A program made the position numbers and the translations under genes. The notes beneath the pieces are model-generated. The model had not been told where the DNA came from. It was given only the letters and a program-made list of their open reading frames with translations, and made no database searches. Below, piece by piece: positions 27,601 to 32,034 of a DNA stretch of 64,000 bases. Within the stretch, counting starts at the first letter, position 1. Every line of letters begins with the position of its first letter. The DNA is from Arenicola marina (taxonomy: Eukaryota > Annelida > Polychaeta > Arenicolidae), in the NCBI GenBank assembly GCA_964019135.1, contig OZ025257.1, positions 41,805,798 to 41,869,797 of the forward strand, in the 5' to 3' direction.

Positions 27601-29429
27601 TTTCTGGTATAATTCCCCACCACACCCCGTCATGCGTTCCATTGTTTGTCTTCAACTTTGAAACTTTTGATTGATAGAAACAGTACTATGTTCTTCTTAA
27701 TTGTACTTACGACATAATTCTGAGCATGTGGTCAAATTTCTGCTTTTAAAACGATGTGCATTCCCTGCTTTCAGTGTCGCACTCAATTAGTAGTGCATTA
27801 CGCCAACGCAATGTAATGATCTGTGCTTTGTTTTATATTCGAGGGAGTAAAGAAATTCCTTCAGTAAAATGTAAAGGTAGTGGATTGTGAAATTACATTT
27901 AAATTGCAAGAAGGGAGAAACAAAATTGGCGAAACCGTCTTGATTTAAATCAAACAAATCTTTTGTTTTTTACATCAAATTTTTAACATTAAGTTTTATT
28001 ACCGTAAACTGCCTTTGTGAAGCTGCATACATATTAGAAGCCGCACCCCGATTTTAGCCTTCAAACAGGGTCGGCAAACGCCCAGAACCGTTTCCGGAAG
28101 ACTACATATTATACGCCGCACCTGGACTTCGGCCTCTCTCGAAACCCCACCCCCCCGCCCCCCATCTCATCCCTGCTCCCCTTCTTCCTGCTATCCAGTG
28201 CCCTTTCCTGTGGCCCTGCTTATCATAATCCCATCCAGCAAACCAAGCTAATTACTCCGGAGTCAATTGTTTATACAAGCAGTCGCGACGACAAAACACT
28301 CGCCGATCCCTCGGCCATCACACCTCTTATCAAGTGTCACACCAGCGGTAGGCTCTCCTGGCATGTACTGCATAGTGATGAATCACTTGTCGCGCCTACC
28401 CAGTACCACGTCTAGCACGAGTAACCGATTACAGTTTGTGTGAGGACGGCATCCGTATCATGGTACACGGATGACGTTATGATGTAATCAATTATTTTGG
28501 CAACTCGTTTGGCAACAACGTAAATTTCCGTATTTCACCTGCCCCCTCAGAAGCACCTCGCCCCCTCGCTATGCTCACTTGAAATCGGCAAAATGACGTA
28601 TTTATAGCCGCACCGCGACTTGGCGGTCAAACCCGGAAAGTGCATCATGCAACTTCCGAATAGAAGCCGCGTCTTCAAAAAGGCAGTTTACGGTACGGTT
28701 ATATCTTGAACTTGATGGTATTTATGCACATGTCTTCTGTTAGATTGAGAAGAAGTTCTGGGACGAGATGGATGCCAACAGTAAGCTGGCCGGTCACCAC
28801 AACCACAAGCAGCGCATCCTATACCTGGAGAAGATGCGGGTCGACAAACAGGCCCTGACACAGGTCAGTGGGTGGGTTGGGGGGGGGGGGCACGGTGGAC
28901 AAACAATTAAAGTAAAAAGAAACTAAAATAACTGACAGTCACGACAGTAAGCGCTCATTGATATAAGTTGCATGGTAACTTTTTAGTCTGTCAAAAGTGT
29001 TTTGTATGTAGTTACTAATAAAAGTGTTCTTTGCATAGTTACTGATATAAGGGTTTTGTGTATAGTACTTATAAAGTGTTTTGTGCATAGTTACATATAA
29101 AGTGTTGTGTGTACAGTTACTTATAACGCGTGTTTGGTGTTCCGCAGAAGTCGACCACGCTACAGGTGGAGGTGGCGCGGCTCAAGAAGAAGTGTGAGGG
29201 GCTGGCCCAGGAGCTGGCAGAGTACCGTAAGACCGGCACCCCCCTCAAGCGCCTGGCAACCACCCCTCTGAGGGAGCGCCGCGGCCCCGGCCCTCAGGGG
29301 CGGGAGTGCCGGACCCCCCCCACCGCCGGGCGCACCCCCGGCCACGGCGGCCCAGGCCCCGACCTCCTCAAGACGGTGTTCGAGCAGGACCAGGACCGCG
29401 ACCAGAAAGAAAACAACCTGGCCGTCTGA
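501..29429 (+). CDS. KIF15: Kinesin-12 motor protein KIF15, 5'-truncated by the window, 31 exons
   Basis: Kinesin-12 is a plus-end-directed microtubule motor that helps keep the mitotic spindle bipolar alongside kinesin-5; that role is family knowledge. Numbering from the first full codon: P-loop GQTGSGKT (1-8), switch I NRESSRSH (123-130), switch II DLAGSE (158-163), motor end and neck to about 259 ([11 protein letters not shown]), then a long discontinuous coiled coil to about 1345. Order and local sequence match vertebrate KIF15: a HHP-like motif in exon 11, the [14 protein letters not shown] segment in exon 14, a [12 protein letters not shown] segment in exon 30. All 31 exons have AG/GT borders and compatible phases, giving 1,408 codons plus stop at 29427-29429; human KIF15 is of similar size. 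The N-terminal ~80-90 residues are outside the window. Many introns carry arrays that duplicate splice sites. Identification is firm; single exon edges inside arrays are less certain. Confidence 0.95.
640..712 (+). repeat. ~24-bp donor-adjacent repeat after exon 1
   Basis: Three degenerate units of TTAACCAGTTCGCATGTTAG plus AAGT immediately after the GTAGGG donor. The rest of this intron (713-1043) is unique AT-rich sequence. Confidence 0.75.
1044..1223 (+). CDS. KIF15: KIF15 exon 2: motor core
   Basis: Phase 0 to phase 0, 60 codons. Contains [15 protein letters not shown], a near-universal kinesin core motif (SYxEIYNExxxDLL class), and [11 protein letters not shown]. Acceptor CCCACAG at 1037-1043, donor GTGCGT at 1224. 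Confidence 0.95.
1344..1455 (+). mobile_element. tRNA-derived SINE, 5' fragment
   Basis: GATAGCTCAGTTGGTTAGAG is an almost perfect tRNA A box; a degenerate B box (GGTGGTTTGCACCTCGC) follows. Body truncated after about 110 bases. In intron 2 of KIF15. Confidence 0.75.
1703..1804 (+). CDS. KIF15: KIF15 exon 3: switch I
   Basis: Phase 0, 34 codons. Encodes [16 protein letters not shown], the switch I loop (NxxSSRSH) that senses nucleotide gamma-phosphate. Acceptor CCCTCAG, donor GTACGT at 1805. Confidence 0.95.
2095..2245 (+). mobile_element. SINE-like remnant
   Basis: Contains a B-box-like GATAGGTTTGATCCCCGC and the tail motif GTGCACAAAGGTGGCATAAA that recurs at 10320, 17318 and 18890. Located directly upstream of the exon 4 acceptor. 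Confidence 0.45.
2261..2368 (+). CDS. KIF15: KIF15 exon 4: switch II
   Basis: Phase 0, 36 codons, containing [17 protein letters not shown], the switch II region, and ending GLRLK before donor GTCAGT at 2369. The last ~28 coding bases plus the donor recur about 40 times in the following intron. The exon end is fixed by homology (DTHTxGxRLK is the KIF15 sequence) and by phase with exon 5. Confidence 0.95.
2341..3610 (+). repeat. ~32-bp minisatellite made of the exon 4 end plus its splice donor
   Basis: About 40 copies of a ~31-32 bp unit of the form CACCACTGGCCTCAGGCTCA followed by AGGTCAGT. The unit equals the codons for THTTGLRLK plus the GTCAGT donor of KIF15 exon 4, so most copies restate the exon-intron junction. 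Variants include CTCGAGGTAGG and CTCGAGGTCAG copies around 3000-3360 and GTTGGCCTC copies near 2455 and 3400. One forward frame stays open from exon 4 to 3145, so retained intron would be translated into a low-complexity tail. Confidence 0.95.
3971..4096 (+). CDS. KIF15: KIF15 exon 5: loop 12 / microtubule-binding region
   Basis: Phase 0, 42 codons: [16 protein letters not shown], then [14 protein letters not shown], the highly conserved kinesin L12-alpha5 segment that contacts tubulin. Acceptor CCCGCAG, donor GTGGGT at 4097. Confidence 0.95.
4097..4215 (+). repeat. ~37-bp degenerate donor-adjacent tandem repeat
   Basis: Three to four degenerate units beginning at the exon 5 donor, each containing a GTACCAAACGTCCTGGGT-like core and ending CCACAGG. 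Divergence is much greater than in the exon 4 array, suggesting an older array of the same kind. Confidence 0.7.
4504..4562 (+). CDS. KIF15: KIF15 exon 6: motor core DSLGGNAKT
   Basis: Phase 0 in, phase 2 out. [19 protein letters not shown] is the kinesin LLxDSLGGNxKT motif continuing exon 5. Donor GTAAGC at 4563. Confidence 0.95.
5005..5250 (+). mobile_element. tRNA-derived SINE copy, second type
   Basis: TGGCCGAGTAGGTAGCACAC (A-box-like) and GGGGTTCGAATCCCAC (perfect B box), then a body sharing GCAAAGAGTCCGGGGTTACT with the family at 12992-13247. In intron 6 of KIF15. Confidence 0.75.
5369..5432 (+). CDS. KIF15: KIF15 exon 7: end of motor domain
   Basis: Completes an Arg codon, then [20 protein letters not shown] and K, the alpha6/neck-linker region. 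Acceptor CTTCGCAG, donor GTAGCG at 5433. Confidence 0.95.
5773..5896 (+). CDS. KIF15: KIF15 exon 8: neck and first coiled coil
   Basis: Starts [11 protein letters not shown], the sequence that directly follows the motor in vertebrate KIF15, then a heptad-rich [16 protein letters not shown]. Ends phase 1 at G before GTTGGT. Confidence 0.93.
6141..6220 (+). repeat. 20-bp tandem repeat, four copies
   Basis: Four near-identical copies of ATGTATGTAGTTTAAAGATT inside intron 8, just left of the 70-bp acceptor array. Confidence 0.85.
6255..8692 (+). repeat. 70-bp minisatellite carrying the exon 9 acceptor and exon start
   Basis: About 34 units of ~70 bp; two shortened ~57-bp units lie at 7030-7150 and small indels occur near 8430. 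Each unit holds a pyrimidine-rich GTTGCCCCTGTTTGTG followed by TTAG or TCAG and then ACCCGCAGACCCGCC, GAGTCTGTCC and TATGGAGAGGGCCT. The final unit runs directly into exon 9, whose first ~43 bases are the unit. TTAG copies place a TAG stop in one frame; TCAG copies leave it open. Confidence 0.95.
8650..8768 (+). CDS. KIF15: KIF15 exon 9: stalk start, begins inside the 70-bp array
   Basis: Chosen start follows TTTGTGTCAG, because only this AG gives the needed phase (1 base from exon 8 + AC = Asp). The nearer CCCGCAG at 8657 would break frame. Reads [16 protein letters not shown], then [20 protein letters not shown], comparable to the human QTPPESF...EAMLFF segment. Donor GTATGC at 8769. Confidence 0.85.
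9016..9183 (+). CDS. KIF15: KIF15 exon 10: coiled coil
   Basis: 56 codons, phase 0. [20 protein letters not shown] matches the KMIVKFREDQIIRLEKLHKE segment of vertebrate KIF15. Acceptor CCCCAG, donor GTGAGT at 9184, which opens an 18-19 bp array. Confidence 0.95.
9177..9617 (+). repeat. 18-19 bp array of the exon 10 donor, with a larger exon-end copy
   Basis: About 22 copies of GTGAGTACATTGTGGCATT, which is the exon 10 ending (ATT), its GTGAGT donor and ~10 intron bases. At 9510-9541 a longer copy of the exon end (GCTCAGCGCGGACGACAAGG, then ACATGGTCATT) is followed by GTAGGT, showing that exon sequence was copied into the intron. Confidence 0.92.
9617..9705 (+). repeat. Two-copy duplication of the exon 11 acceptor
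   Basis: TTTGATTTGCTGTTTGTCCT followed by GCAGGAGAGT occurs at 9619-9648 and again, with one T change, at 9670-9699. The second is the true acceptor of exon 11. Use of the first (exon-like start at 9642) would read Glu-Ser-stop. Confidence 0.9.
9694..9889 (+). CDS. KIF15: KIF15 exon 11: coiled coil
   Basis: 65 codons plus one base (phase 1 out). [20 protein letters not shown] parallels the human IEHHPRVAKYAMENHSLREE segment. Very GC-rich. Donor GTACGC at 9890. Confidence 0.93.
10524..10642 (+). CDS. KIF15: KIF15 exon 12: coiled coil
   Basis: Phase 1 in, phase 0 out: [20 protein letters not shown], then a heptad run to KFQAEIDT. Contains two Ser/Thr-Pro motifs. Donor GTGAGT at 10643; the last five codons (AEIDT) are repeated in the following array. 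Confidence 0.92.
10625..11085 (+). repeat. 85-bp array, each unit with an acceptor, 15 exon bases and a donor
   Basis: Six copies of GCGGAGATTGATACG (one reads GAGTTT) at 10628, 10713, 10798, 10883, 10968 and 11053: a strict 85-bp period. The first is the end of exon 12. Each later copy is preceded by TTTGTTCCTACAATCTACAG and followed by GTGAGT (GTGATT in the second), so each resembles a 15-nt microexon with both borders in phase 0. Confidence 0.95.
11085..11547 (+). repeat. ~140-bp array containing copies of the exon 13 acceptor
   Basis: Three units, each with poly-C runs, CCCCTCTGTGTTGTAACTGA plus AGCGCCATATG, and CCCCTCTGTGTTGTAGCTGA plus GCCGTGCC. Both are versions of the real acceptor and exon start CCCCATCTGTGTTGTAG|CTGAAGCGCCAGATG. 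The TGTAAC version has lost its AG; the TGTAGCTGAG version keeps it. Confidence 0.9.
11548..11727 (+). CDS. KIF15: KIF15 exon 13: coiled coil
   Basis: 60 codons, phase 0: [20 protein letters not shown], then [20 protein letters not shown]. Acceptor GTGTTGTAG, donor GTGAAG at 11728 (a downstream GTCGTC at 11734 would add Val-Lys). Confidence 0.92.
11755..12000 (+). mobile_element. tRNA-derived SINE copy, 5' end diverged
   Basis: Shares GAGAGCCTAACGGCACGTGG, ATCGGTGGTTC, GCAAAGAGTAGGGGGTTA and the tail CCTGAATATACAACC with the copy at 12992. The A-box end is truncated. Confidence 0.8.
12490..12735 (+). CDS. KIF15: KIF15 exon 14: TTPKKA segment
   Basis: 82 codons, phase 0. [17 protein letters not shown] matches the ITTPTKAYQLHSRPV segment of vertebrate KIF15. 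A Gly/Pro-rich insert follows, then [20 protein letters not shown] and LVEELKKLQ, equivalent to the human DNDILNE...EELRTVQ stretch. The TTP is a potential proline-directed kinase site. Donor GTGCGT. Confidence 0.95.
12992..13247 (+). mobile_element. tRNA-derived SINE, most complete copy
   Basis: About 255 bp: A box GATAGCTCAGTGGGTTAGAG, B box GGTGGTTCGCGCCCCGC, body GCAAAGAGTAGGGGGTTAGC, and 3' end GATTGGTTAAAGCGTCCTGA followed by ATATACAACCAACTAG. Five related copies lie in this window, so the family is active or abundant in the genome. Confidence 0.85.
13658..13765 (+). CDS. KIF15: KIF15 exon 15: coiled coil
   Basis: 36 codons, phase 0: [20 protein letters not shown] to AQKSQLEQ. Acceptor CATTGCAG, donor GTACGC at 13766. 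Confidence 0.92.
13968..14095 (+). repeat. Two copies of a CTACCGTAGAACCGC end
   Basis: CTACCGTAGAACCGCAGTTG at about 13970 and CTACCGTAGAACCGCCATTG at about 14045, each followed by CGTGTT(T/C)ATGCGGTG. Same sequence family as the small element at 20693. Confidence 0.7.
14211..14316 (+). CDS. KIF15: KIF15 exon 16: coiled coil
   Basis: Phase 0 in, phase 1 out: [20 protein letters not shown], then [15 protein letters not shown]. The acceptor is GGTTAG. Donor GTGAGT at 14317. Confidence 0.9.
14474..14590 (+). mobile_element. tRNA-derived SINE, internally deleted
   Basis: GATAGCTCAG followed directly by a shortened segment, then GCCTAACGGCACGTGG, GGTGGTTCGCGCCCCGC and AGGATAAAGATACCATG. It lacks part of the A-box arm present at 12992. 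Confidence 0.75.
14784..16254 (+). repeat. 62-bp array: 24 copies of the exon 17 acceptor and exon start
   Basis: The junction GTGTTTACCTGTCCGCAG|TG recurs at an exact 62-bp period from 14800 to the real site at 16227 (23 periods). Each unit then carries CTGGTGGAGGAGGTGGGCGA plus CCTG, the first coding bases of exon 17, followed by TGTAGTCTAACCCNCCAC. Copies differ by only a few substitutions. Since 62 is not a multiple of 3, an upstream acceptor shifts frame. Confidence 0.97.
16228..16358 (+). CDS. KIF15: KIF15 exon 17: coiled coil, first bases inside the 62-bp array
   Basis: Phase 1 in (A+TG = Met), then [40 protein letters not shown] and ETM; phase 0 out before GTCAGT. The last acceptor of the array is chosen because it alone leads straight into unique coding sequence in the frame of exon 16. 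Confidence 0.9.
16359..16650 (+). repeat. Degenerate AT-rich TATCACCAT tandem repeat
   Basis: Starts at the exon 17 donor (GTCAGTGGTCACCATTATGT) and continues as short degenerate units of CACCATTATATCAC / CACCATTATGTCAC. A poorly conserved donor-adjacent array. Confidence 0.75.
16716..16793 (+). CDS. KIF15: KIF15 exon 18: coiled coil
   Basis: 26 codons, phase 0: [26 protein letters not shown]. Acceptor CTCTCTTCAG, donor GTTAGT. Confidence 0.92.
17171..17287 (+). CDS. KIF15: KIF15 exon 19: coiled coil
   Basis: 39 codons, phase 0: [39 protein letters not shown]. Acceptor CCTTGACAG within a TGACCTTGACC-rich tract, donor GTCAGT at 17288. Confidence 0.92.
17643..17720 (+). CDS. KIF15: KIF15 exon 20: coiled coil
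   Basis: 26 codons, phase 0: [26 protein letters not shown]; resembles the human LLEAEKERNNKLSLQFEEDK segment. Donor GTATGT at 17721. Confidence 0.92.
17721..17840 (+). repeat. ~45-bp donor-adjacent array of TGACGTCATATGATGACGTC
   Basis: About three units starting at the exon 20 donor. Each contains one or two TGACGTCA palindromes (the CREB/ATF core) and GCATGTATTA, decaying rightwards. The first unit abuts the GTATGT donor. Confidence 0.8.
18418..18588 (+). CDS. KIF15: KIF15 exon 21: coiled coil
   Basis: 57 codons, phase 0: [20 protein letters not shown], continuing to [19 protein letters not shown]. Acceptor GGTCTTGCAG, donor GTGCGT at 18589. Confidence 0.93.
18933..19160 (+). CDS. KIF15: KIF15 exon 22: coiled coil
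   Basis: 76 codons, phase 0, reading through an internal GTGAGT at 18980 because the frame stays open and heptads continue: [20 protein letters not shown] to [11 protein letters not shown]. The donor GTGAGT at 19161 begins a 60-bp array that copies the final 24 coding bases. Confidence 0.92.
19137..19510 (+). repeat. 60-bp array of exon 22 end plus donor, with donors mutated in three copies
   Basis: Six units; copies 1-5 have an exact 60-bp period. Each holds GAGGCTCAGCGCAAGGAACT followed by GGAG. The junction is GTGAGT in the true exon, GGGGGT at 19221, 19281 and 19341 (the GT is lost), GTCGGG at 19401 and GTGGGT at about 19456. Confidence 0.93.
19759..19908 (+). CDS. KIF15: KIF15 exon 23: coiled coil
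   Basis: 50 codons, phase 0: [20 protein letters not shown], then a run to [10 protein letters not shown]. Acceptor CTCCCTTTAG, donor GTGAGA. Confidence 0.92.
20532..20579 (+). CDS. KIF15: KIF15 exon 24: short coiled-coil exon
   Basis: 16 codons, phase 0: [16 protein letters not shown]. Acceptor ATTGTTTTCAG, donor GTAACC. Removing it would keep frame, so it could be skipped; it is supported by its position and heptad-like composition. Confidence 0.82.
20693..20817. mobile_element. Short inverted-repeat element (MITE-like) with TACCGTAGAACCGC ends
   Basis: TACCGTAGAACCGC at about 20693 is matched by its inverse GCGGTTCTACGGTA at about 20802-20815, giving a ~123-bp element with no coding capacity. 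The same end, in the same orientation, occurs twice at 13970-14085. No clear target-site duplication was seen, so the family is not assigned. Confidence 0.65.
20800..21615 (+). repeat. 25-bp array grown from an inverted-repeat end
   Basis: About 32 copies of GGCGGTTCTACGGTAGTGTG followed by GGGCT. Its core GCGGTTCTACGGTA is identical to the right inverted repeat of the adjacent small element, so the array appears to have started there, not from a splice junction. Confidence 0.9.
21640..21795 (+). mobile_element. tRNA-derived SINE copy, third type
   Basis: GTCGTGGGTTCGAACCCTGG is a perfect tRNA B box; the body continues TCATCATCCCGAGAGATTTT and ends with TATGCACAAAAGTAG just before exon 25. 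Same type as 22840. Confidence 0.7.
21834..22058 (+). CDS. KIF15: KIF15 exon 25: coiled coil
   Basis: 75 codons, phase 0: [20 protein letters not shown], through [20 protein letters not shown], to [10 protein letters not shown]. Acceptor ATTTGGTCAG, donor GTGGGT at 22059, which opens a 16-17 bp array. Confidence 0.93.
22051..22820 (+). repeat. 16-17 bp array of the exon 25 end and donor
   Basis: About 45 copies of CTTGGGGGTGGGTCAC, with many CTTGGAGGTGGGTCAC and CTTAGAGGTGGGTCAC versions. CTTTGGAG|GTGGGTCAC is the exon 25 ending and donor, so each unit restates the junction. Confidence 0.92.
22840..23020 (+). mobile_element. tRNA-derived SINE copy, third type
   Basis: GGGTCCTGGGTTCGATTCCT (B box), TCATCATACAAAGACGTCCC, GAGAGGTTCCC, and the tail TTTAGCCCTTGTGTGCACTA. 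Lies between the 16-bp array and the exon 26 acceptor. Confidence 0.7.
23044..23165 (+). CDS. KIF15: KIF15 exon 26: coiled coil
   Basis: 40 codons plus two bases (phase 2 out): [20 protein letters not shown] to DMDATSWRE. Acceptor TCTCGCCAG, donor GTAAGA at 23166. Confidence 0.92.
23199..23306 (+). repeat. 29-33 bp repeat with TTTGTTTCAG decoy acceptors
   Basis: Three to four copies of CACTTGTCTCTTTGTTTCAG followed by TGTTCATTT, in the 235-bp intron before exon 27. Each contains a good 3' splice-site-like sequence similar to the real acceptor GTCGTGTTTCAG at 23389-23400. Confidence 0.8.
23401..23505 (+). CDS. KIF15: KIF15 exon 27: coiled coil
   Basis: Phase 2 in and out: [35 protein letters not shown]. 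Donor GTAAGT at 23506. The next joined exon is 2.7 kb away. Confidence 0.9.
23530..24100. repeat. 21-bp array with the palindrome CCACGTGG
   Basis: About 27 copies of CACCACGTGGTCTGCCAGTC plus A, starting shortly after the exon 27 donor. Most units contain an E-box CACGTG; variants are CACATG, CATATG and AACGTG. The donor start GTAAGTCTGCCAG shares CTGCCAG with the unit, so a donor-side origin is possible but weaker than in other arrays. Confidence 0.9.
24101..26242 (+). other. Intron 27 remainder: mostly unique AT-rich sequence
   Basis: No conserved exon found between the E-box array and exon 28. It does contain a strong acceptor-like tract ending at 24573 and an AATAAA at 24855, which together could form an alternative last exon. 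A fragment near 25030 (GCCGCGTCTTCAAAAGGC) resembles the right end of the inverted-repeat element at 28000-28695. Confidence 0.5.
26243..26314 (+). CDS. KIF15: KIF15 exon 28: coiled coil
   Basis: Phase 2 in and out: AT+G = Met, then [23 protein letters not shown]. Acceptor CTTTACTGCAG, donor GTTTGT at 26315 (weak). Codon use is less GC-rich than its neighbours, but phase and heptads fit. Confidence 0.85.
26341..26580 (+). mobile_element. tRNA-derived SINE copy
   Basis: A-box-like GTGCCCTAGTGGGTAGCGCG and B-box-like GTGGTTTGAACCGCACC, followed by the shared SINE body (AGTAGGGG...GGGGACATGGCTCTCTTG) and a tail ending near CTATGAAGTTAA. A diverged member of the family seen at 12992. Confidence 0.75.
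26609..26780 (+). repeat. 17-bp tandem repeat, ten copies
   Basis: Copies of GGTCACTATGACGTTCT, the last ones reading GTTTT. Located between a SINE and the exon 29 acceptor. Confidence 0.92.
26814..26970 (+). CDS. KIF15: KIF15 exon 29: C-terminal coiled coil
   Basis: Phase 2 in, phase 0 out: [20 protein letters not shown] through [19 protein letters not shown]; comparable to the human EEMYEERERTSQEMEMLRKQ region. Donor GTAAGG at 26971. Confidence 0.93.
26942..27175 (+). repeat. Two-copy ~115-bp duplication spanning the exon 29 donor
   Basis: The exon end (GAAGAACCGGAAACTGACCG plus AG in the copy) followed by a GTAGG-type donor recurs at 27061-27096. The same G-rich intron stretch (GGACGGTGGGCGGGGTGATA, GGGAACTGA) follows both. 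The second copy retains a usable GTAGGC donor. Confidence 0.88.
28000..28696. mobile_element. ~695-bp inverted-repeat element, no coding capacity
   Basis: TACCGTAAACTGCCTTTGTG at 28000 is inverted at 28674-28695 (CAAAAAGGCAGTTTACGGTA). Internal subrepeats read AGAAGCCGCACC, ACGCCGCACCTGG and TAGCCGCACCGCG. A lone end-like copy GGCAGTTTACGGTAG lies near 31201. No open transposase frame; a non-autonomous DNA element is the simplest reading. Confidence 0.65.
28744..28863 (+). CDS. KIF15: KIF15 exon 30: conserved C-terminal segment
   Basis: 40 codons, phase 0: [20 protein letters not shown] matches the human ENGKLVGHQNLHQKIQYVVR segment, one of the best conserved parts of the KIF15 tail. Acceptor CTTCTGTTAG, donor GTCAGT. 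Confidence 0.95.
28970..29147 (+). repeat. ~29-bp degenerate acceptor-adjacent repeat
   Basis: About six degenerate units of AAAGTGTTTTGTGCATAGTTACTTAT that run into the exon 31 acceptor (GCGTGTTTGGTGTTCCGCAG). The acceptor's GTGTTTGGTGT resembles the unit, suggesting an old acceptor-side array. Confidence 0.65.
29148..29429 (+). CDS. KIF15: KIF15 last coding exon: coiled-coil end and Pro-rich tail
   Basis: 93 codons plus TGA. Ends the coiled coil ([20 protein letters not shown]), then a basic, Gly/Pro-rich tail with Thr-Pro sites (TGTPLK, TTPLRE, RTPPT, GRTPG) and a KEN motif in DQKENNLAV at the C-terminus. GC content is very high. Confidence 0.95.
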   Translation, partial: KSTTLQVEVARLKKKCEGLAQELAEYRKTGTPLKRLATTPLRERRGPGPQGRECRTPPTAGRTPGHGGPGPDLLKTVFEQDQDRDQKENNLAV

Positions 29430-31510
29430 CATGAACCAGGTGCCATCCTTCTAAAGCGTCCAGCGCTGAAGTCACGTGACCGTACGACGGATATCCGGAA
29501 GGGGAGTCCCGCTGGGGAATCCCGACATACTCACCAGCGCTCCCCGGCGTCAAGATCAGCGGAGTCCGGATGTCCGAGTTCTGAAATGACACTCGTCTGT
29601 GGGGAAAATCCGACTTTTGAGAACTCGGATTGTTGCGAAAGCGGCCGGGTAGGTCCGAGTTCTGACGGGTCTGGCATTGCGGGTTACTTGGCGTCACCCC
29701 GCAGCGCCCCTGGCGGTACCAGAGGTACCTTCATGACCTTGTTAGATGTGGTGATCTCTCAACAAAACCCCTTTTCGGTTTGGAATTGACGCGGGGGTGT
29801 TGCTACCACACCCCGAGTCCGCCAGCATAGCCCTGTACACTGGATGGGAGAGTTAATCTACCAACGTAGCTAGGGTTGAAAGTGCCGCAAGCCTATCACG
29901 AGGTGGGCAGCTCATTGAAATCGTACTTCTTGAGCAGAACATCTGAAAGGCATATATCGAAGGGTTGACGACCGGGTTGTCCACTTGCGTCCACCGTAGG
30001 CGGACAATGACCGTAAGTTAATATGGCTGAGTGTCTGTCTGAAAACACTTGTCTTAAGAGTAGTTACCATGGTGACGCGAACACGTGGCTTTAAAGTAGT
30101 TACCATGGTTACGCGAACACGTGTCTTTAGAATAGTTACCATCGTTACTAACGGTATAGGGCGGTCACCATCGCCTGTAGCTAGCTAAACCCGTCCGCTG
30201 GAGATGAGAAGGTTGGCGAATATATGAACTGAACTGAAGAACGCCGCGGGGTAAAACAAACCTGTAGACAAATCACTTGTCTTGGCAGATGGGGCCGTTG
30301 GGTTGAAGGTCGTAACATAGCGGAGGCGCACTGTAGGATGGCACCGCAGAAATCTGAGGTTCTGTGTCAGTTTTAGCCGATCTCGTTTAGTTATCCTGTA
30401 AGATATCCATAGTTGTTCATTACTTATATGTTATGCTACATCTGTCAGCTTTGGTGGTGGTTTCCCATACGTAATCAACGCCCTGAAATCAGCATTCGTA
30501 TGTGTAAATATACAAGGAAGTATTTTCGACACCTGCCATCATTTGTTTAAGTAAAGCATCACGGCTGAAGCCTATCTGCGGACATTTCCCGATGAGCTCT
30601 TGGCTTCTAACGCTCCGATCTCATTAGTCTCGCCACAAGTCTCGCCGACTCTACTCCCCTGATCTCGTCCTGCGTGCACCACGTGACTCAACGCACGTGA
30701 CGACTCCTCAGGAGGCGGAAAGAGTCCAGTCAAGAGGAGCCATGGCAACCGATGGACTGTGGTTGGCATCCCCAGGCGGGAACGGTCAGAATACCATTAT
30801 TAACTTTACGTCTTGCGTGTGTAGGATTGCGATATCACGTGCTGTCTGTTGTGCCATTAACTAACATGAGTTGATTAATTGTCATTGACTGATACCATGC
30901 CTGTGTTCAATGTATACTTTTATATAGTGTATAGAGACGTACTATGCGTACTATACGAAAACCTGGGTGAGATCTTCAAAATATTCCAAAAGCATATGAT
31001 GGGTAGGGACTCCTACAAGTCTATGCTCGTGAATGACTCGTATGCCTGATAAATCGGTGCAAAACGTTGTTTCGGTGGTCGACAGTCGAAGAAATCACAG
31101 GTTAGCGACGTCACTGAAACCATACTGGTGACGTCACTGGTGTCATCGAAATGACGTCACTGGTGTCATCGAAATGACGTCACTGAGCGCGCCATTGTTT
31201 GGCAGTTTACGGTAGACTAGCAGAAGTGTGGATCTGATATCAGTGTATGCGGTGAGTCAACGGTTACGTCAGGAGTTTTCCGTGTATATATTAGACGGCC
31301 GTCTGCCACTTGGAGTGCCTGTGACTGGTGTCTGTGTCAGTGTTGTCCTAGGGAACAATCTCCTATGTAACTAGTACTGATGGCATGAATAAGATTAGCG
31401 TCATGCAATATAATGCATTGTACACACCCCCACATGATTGTTGTGGTCTTTTTAAGTATCTATTATCGTGTGCTGTAATTGTGTGAATTGTTAGTGTAGA
31501 AAGAATAAAT
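29430..31510 (+). other. KIF15: Presumed KIF15 3' UTR
   Basis: No open frame with coding character follows the stop. A 39-bp unit (AGTAGTTACCATGGTTACGC plus GAACACGTG) is repeated three times at 30056-30145, and a 23-bp TGACGTCACTGGTGTCATCG unit three times at 31121-31190. The extent is inferred from the AATAAA at 31504, not proven. Confidence 0.5.
31504..31509 (+). terminator. Candidate polyadenylation signal for KIF15
   Basis: AATAAA preceded by TTAGTGTAGAAAG and followed about 20-50 bases later by a GT/T-rich stretch (GGGTTGTTTTGTACAGGTGT), a normal arrangement for cleavage. It would imply a ~2.1 kb 3' UTR. Confidence 0.5.
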
Positions 31511-32034
31511 TCCATTTCTTATGAGAAGTCACCAGTGGGTTGTTTTGTACAGGTGTTTATGGGTGGGTACTCTCCCAACAGAGGTCGCCCCTTCCTCACT
31601 AGTTTGTACCTCCTTTTAAAAAAAAATATCAATTCATCTGAATATCTACAAAAATCTCTTCGCTTGCCTATATTATAGTTATTATGATCAAACCTAATTA
31701 AACCAAAACCTGCATCTACGTACGTCACTTGGAGCGTAAATTACGGCTTTGATCGCCTTGTACAGCCACTCAGATTGCTTCAATATTTACTCTTCTTCTA
31801 GTATATTATAATAATTTTACCAATTAATTCACCCAGAATTAATCTGGATTTTAATATCGAGATCGGTTCGAAAGATGCTCTGTTTTTAGGTCGAATAACA
31901 ATCCTAACTATATATACATGTATATGTATACCTGCCAATTTTCCTATTCTTTTAGGATTCCCGAATCTCGTCGTACTAGAGTTGTGATCGTATTCAAAGA
32001 TACTGATCGATAAGCCCAAGGAGGGTACAGTTCT

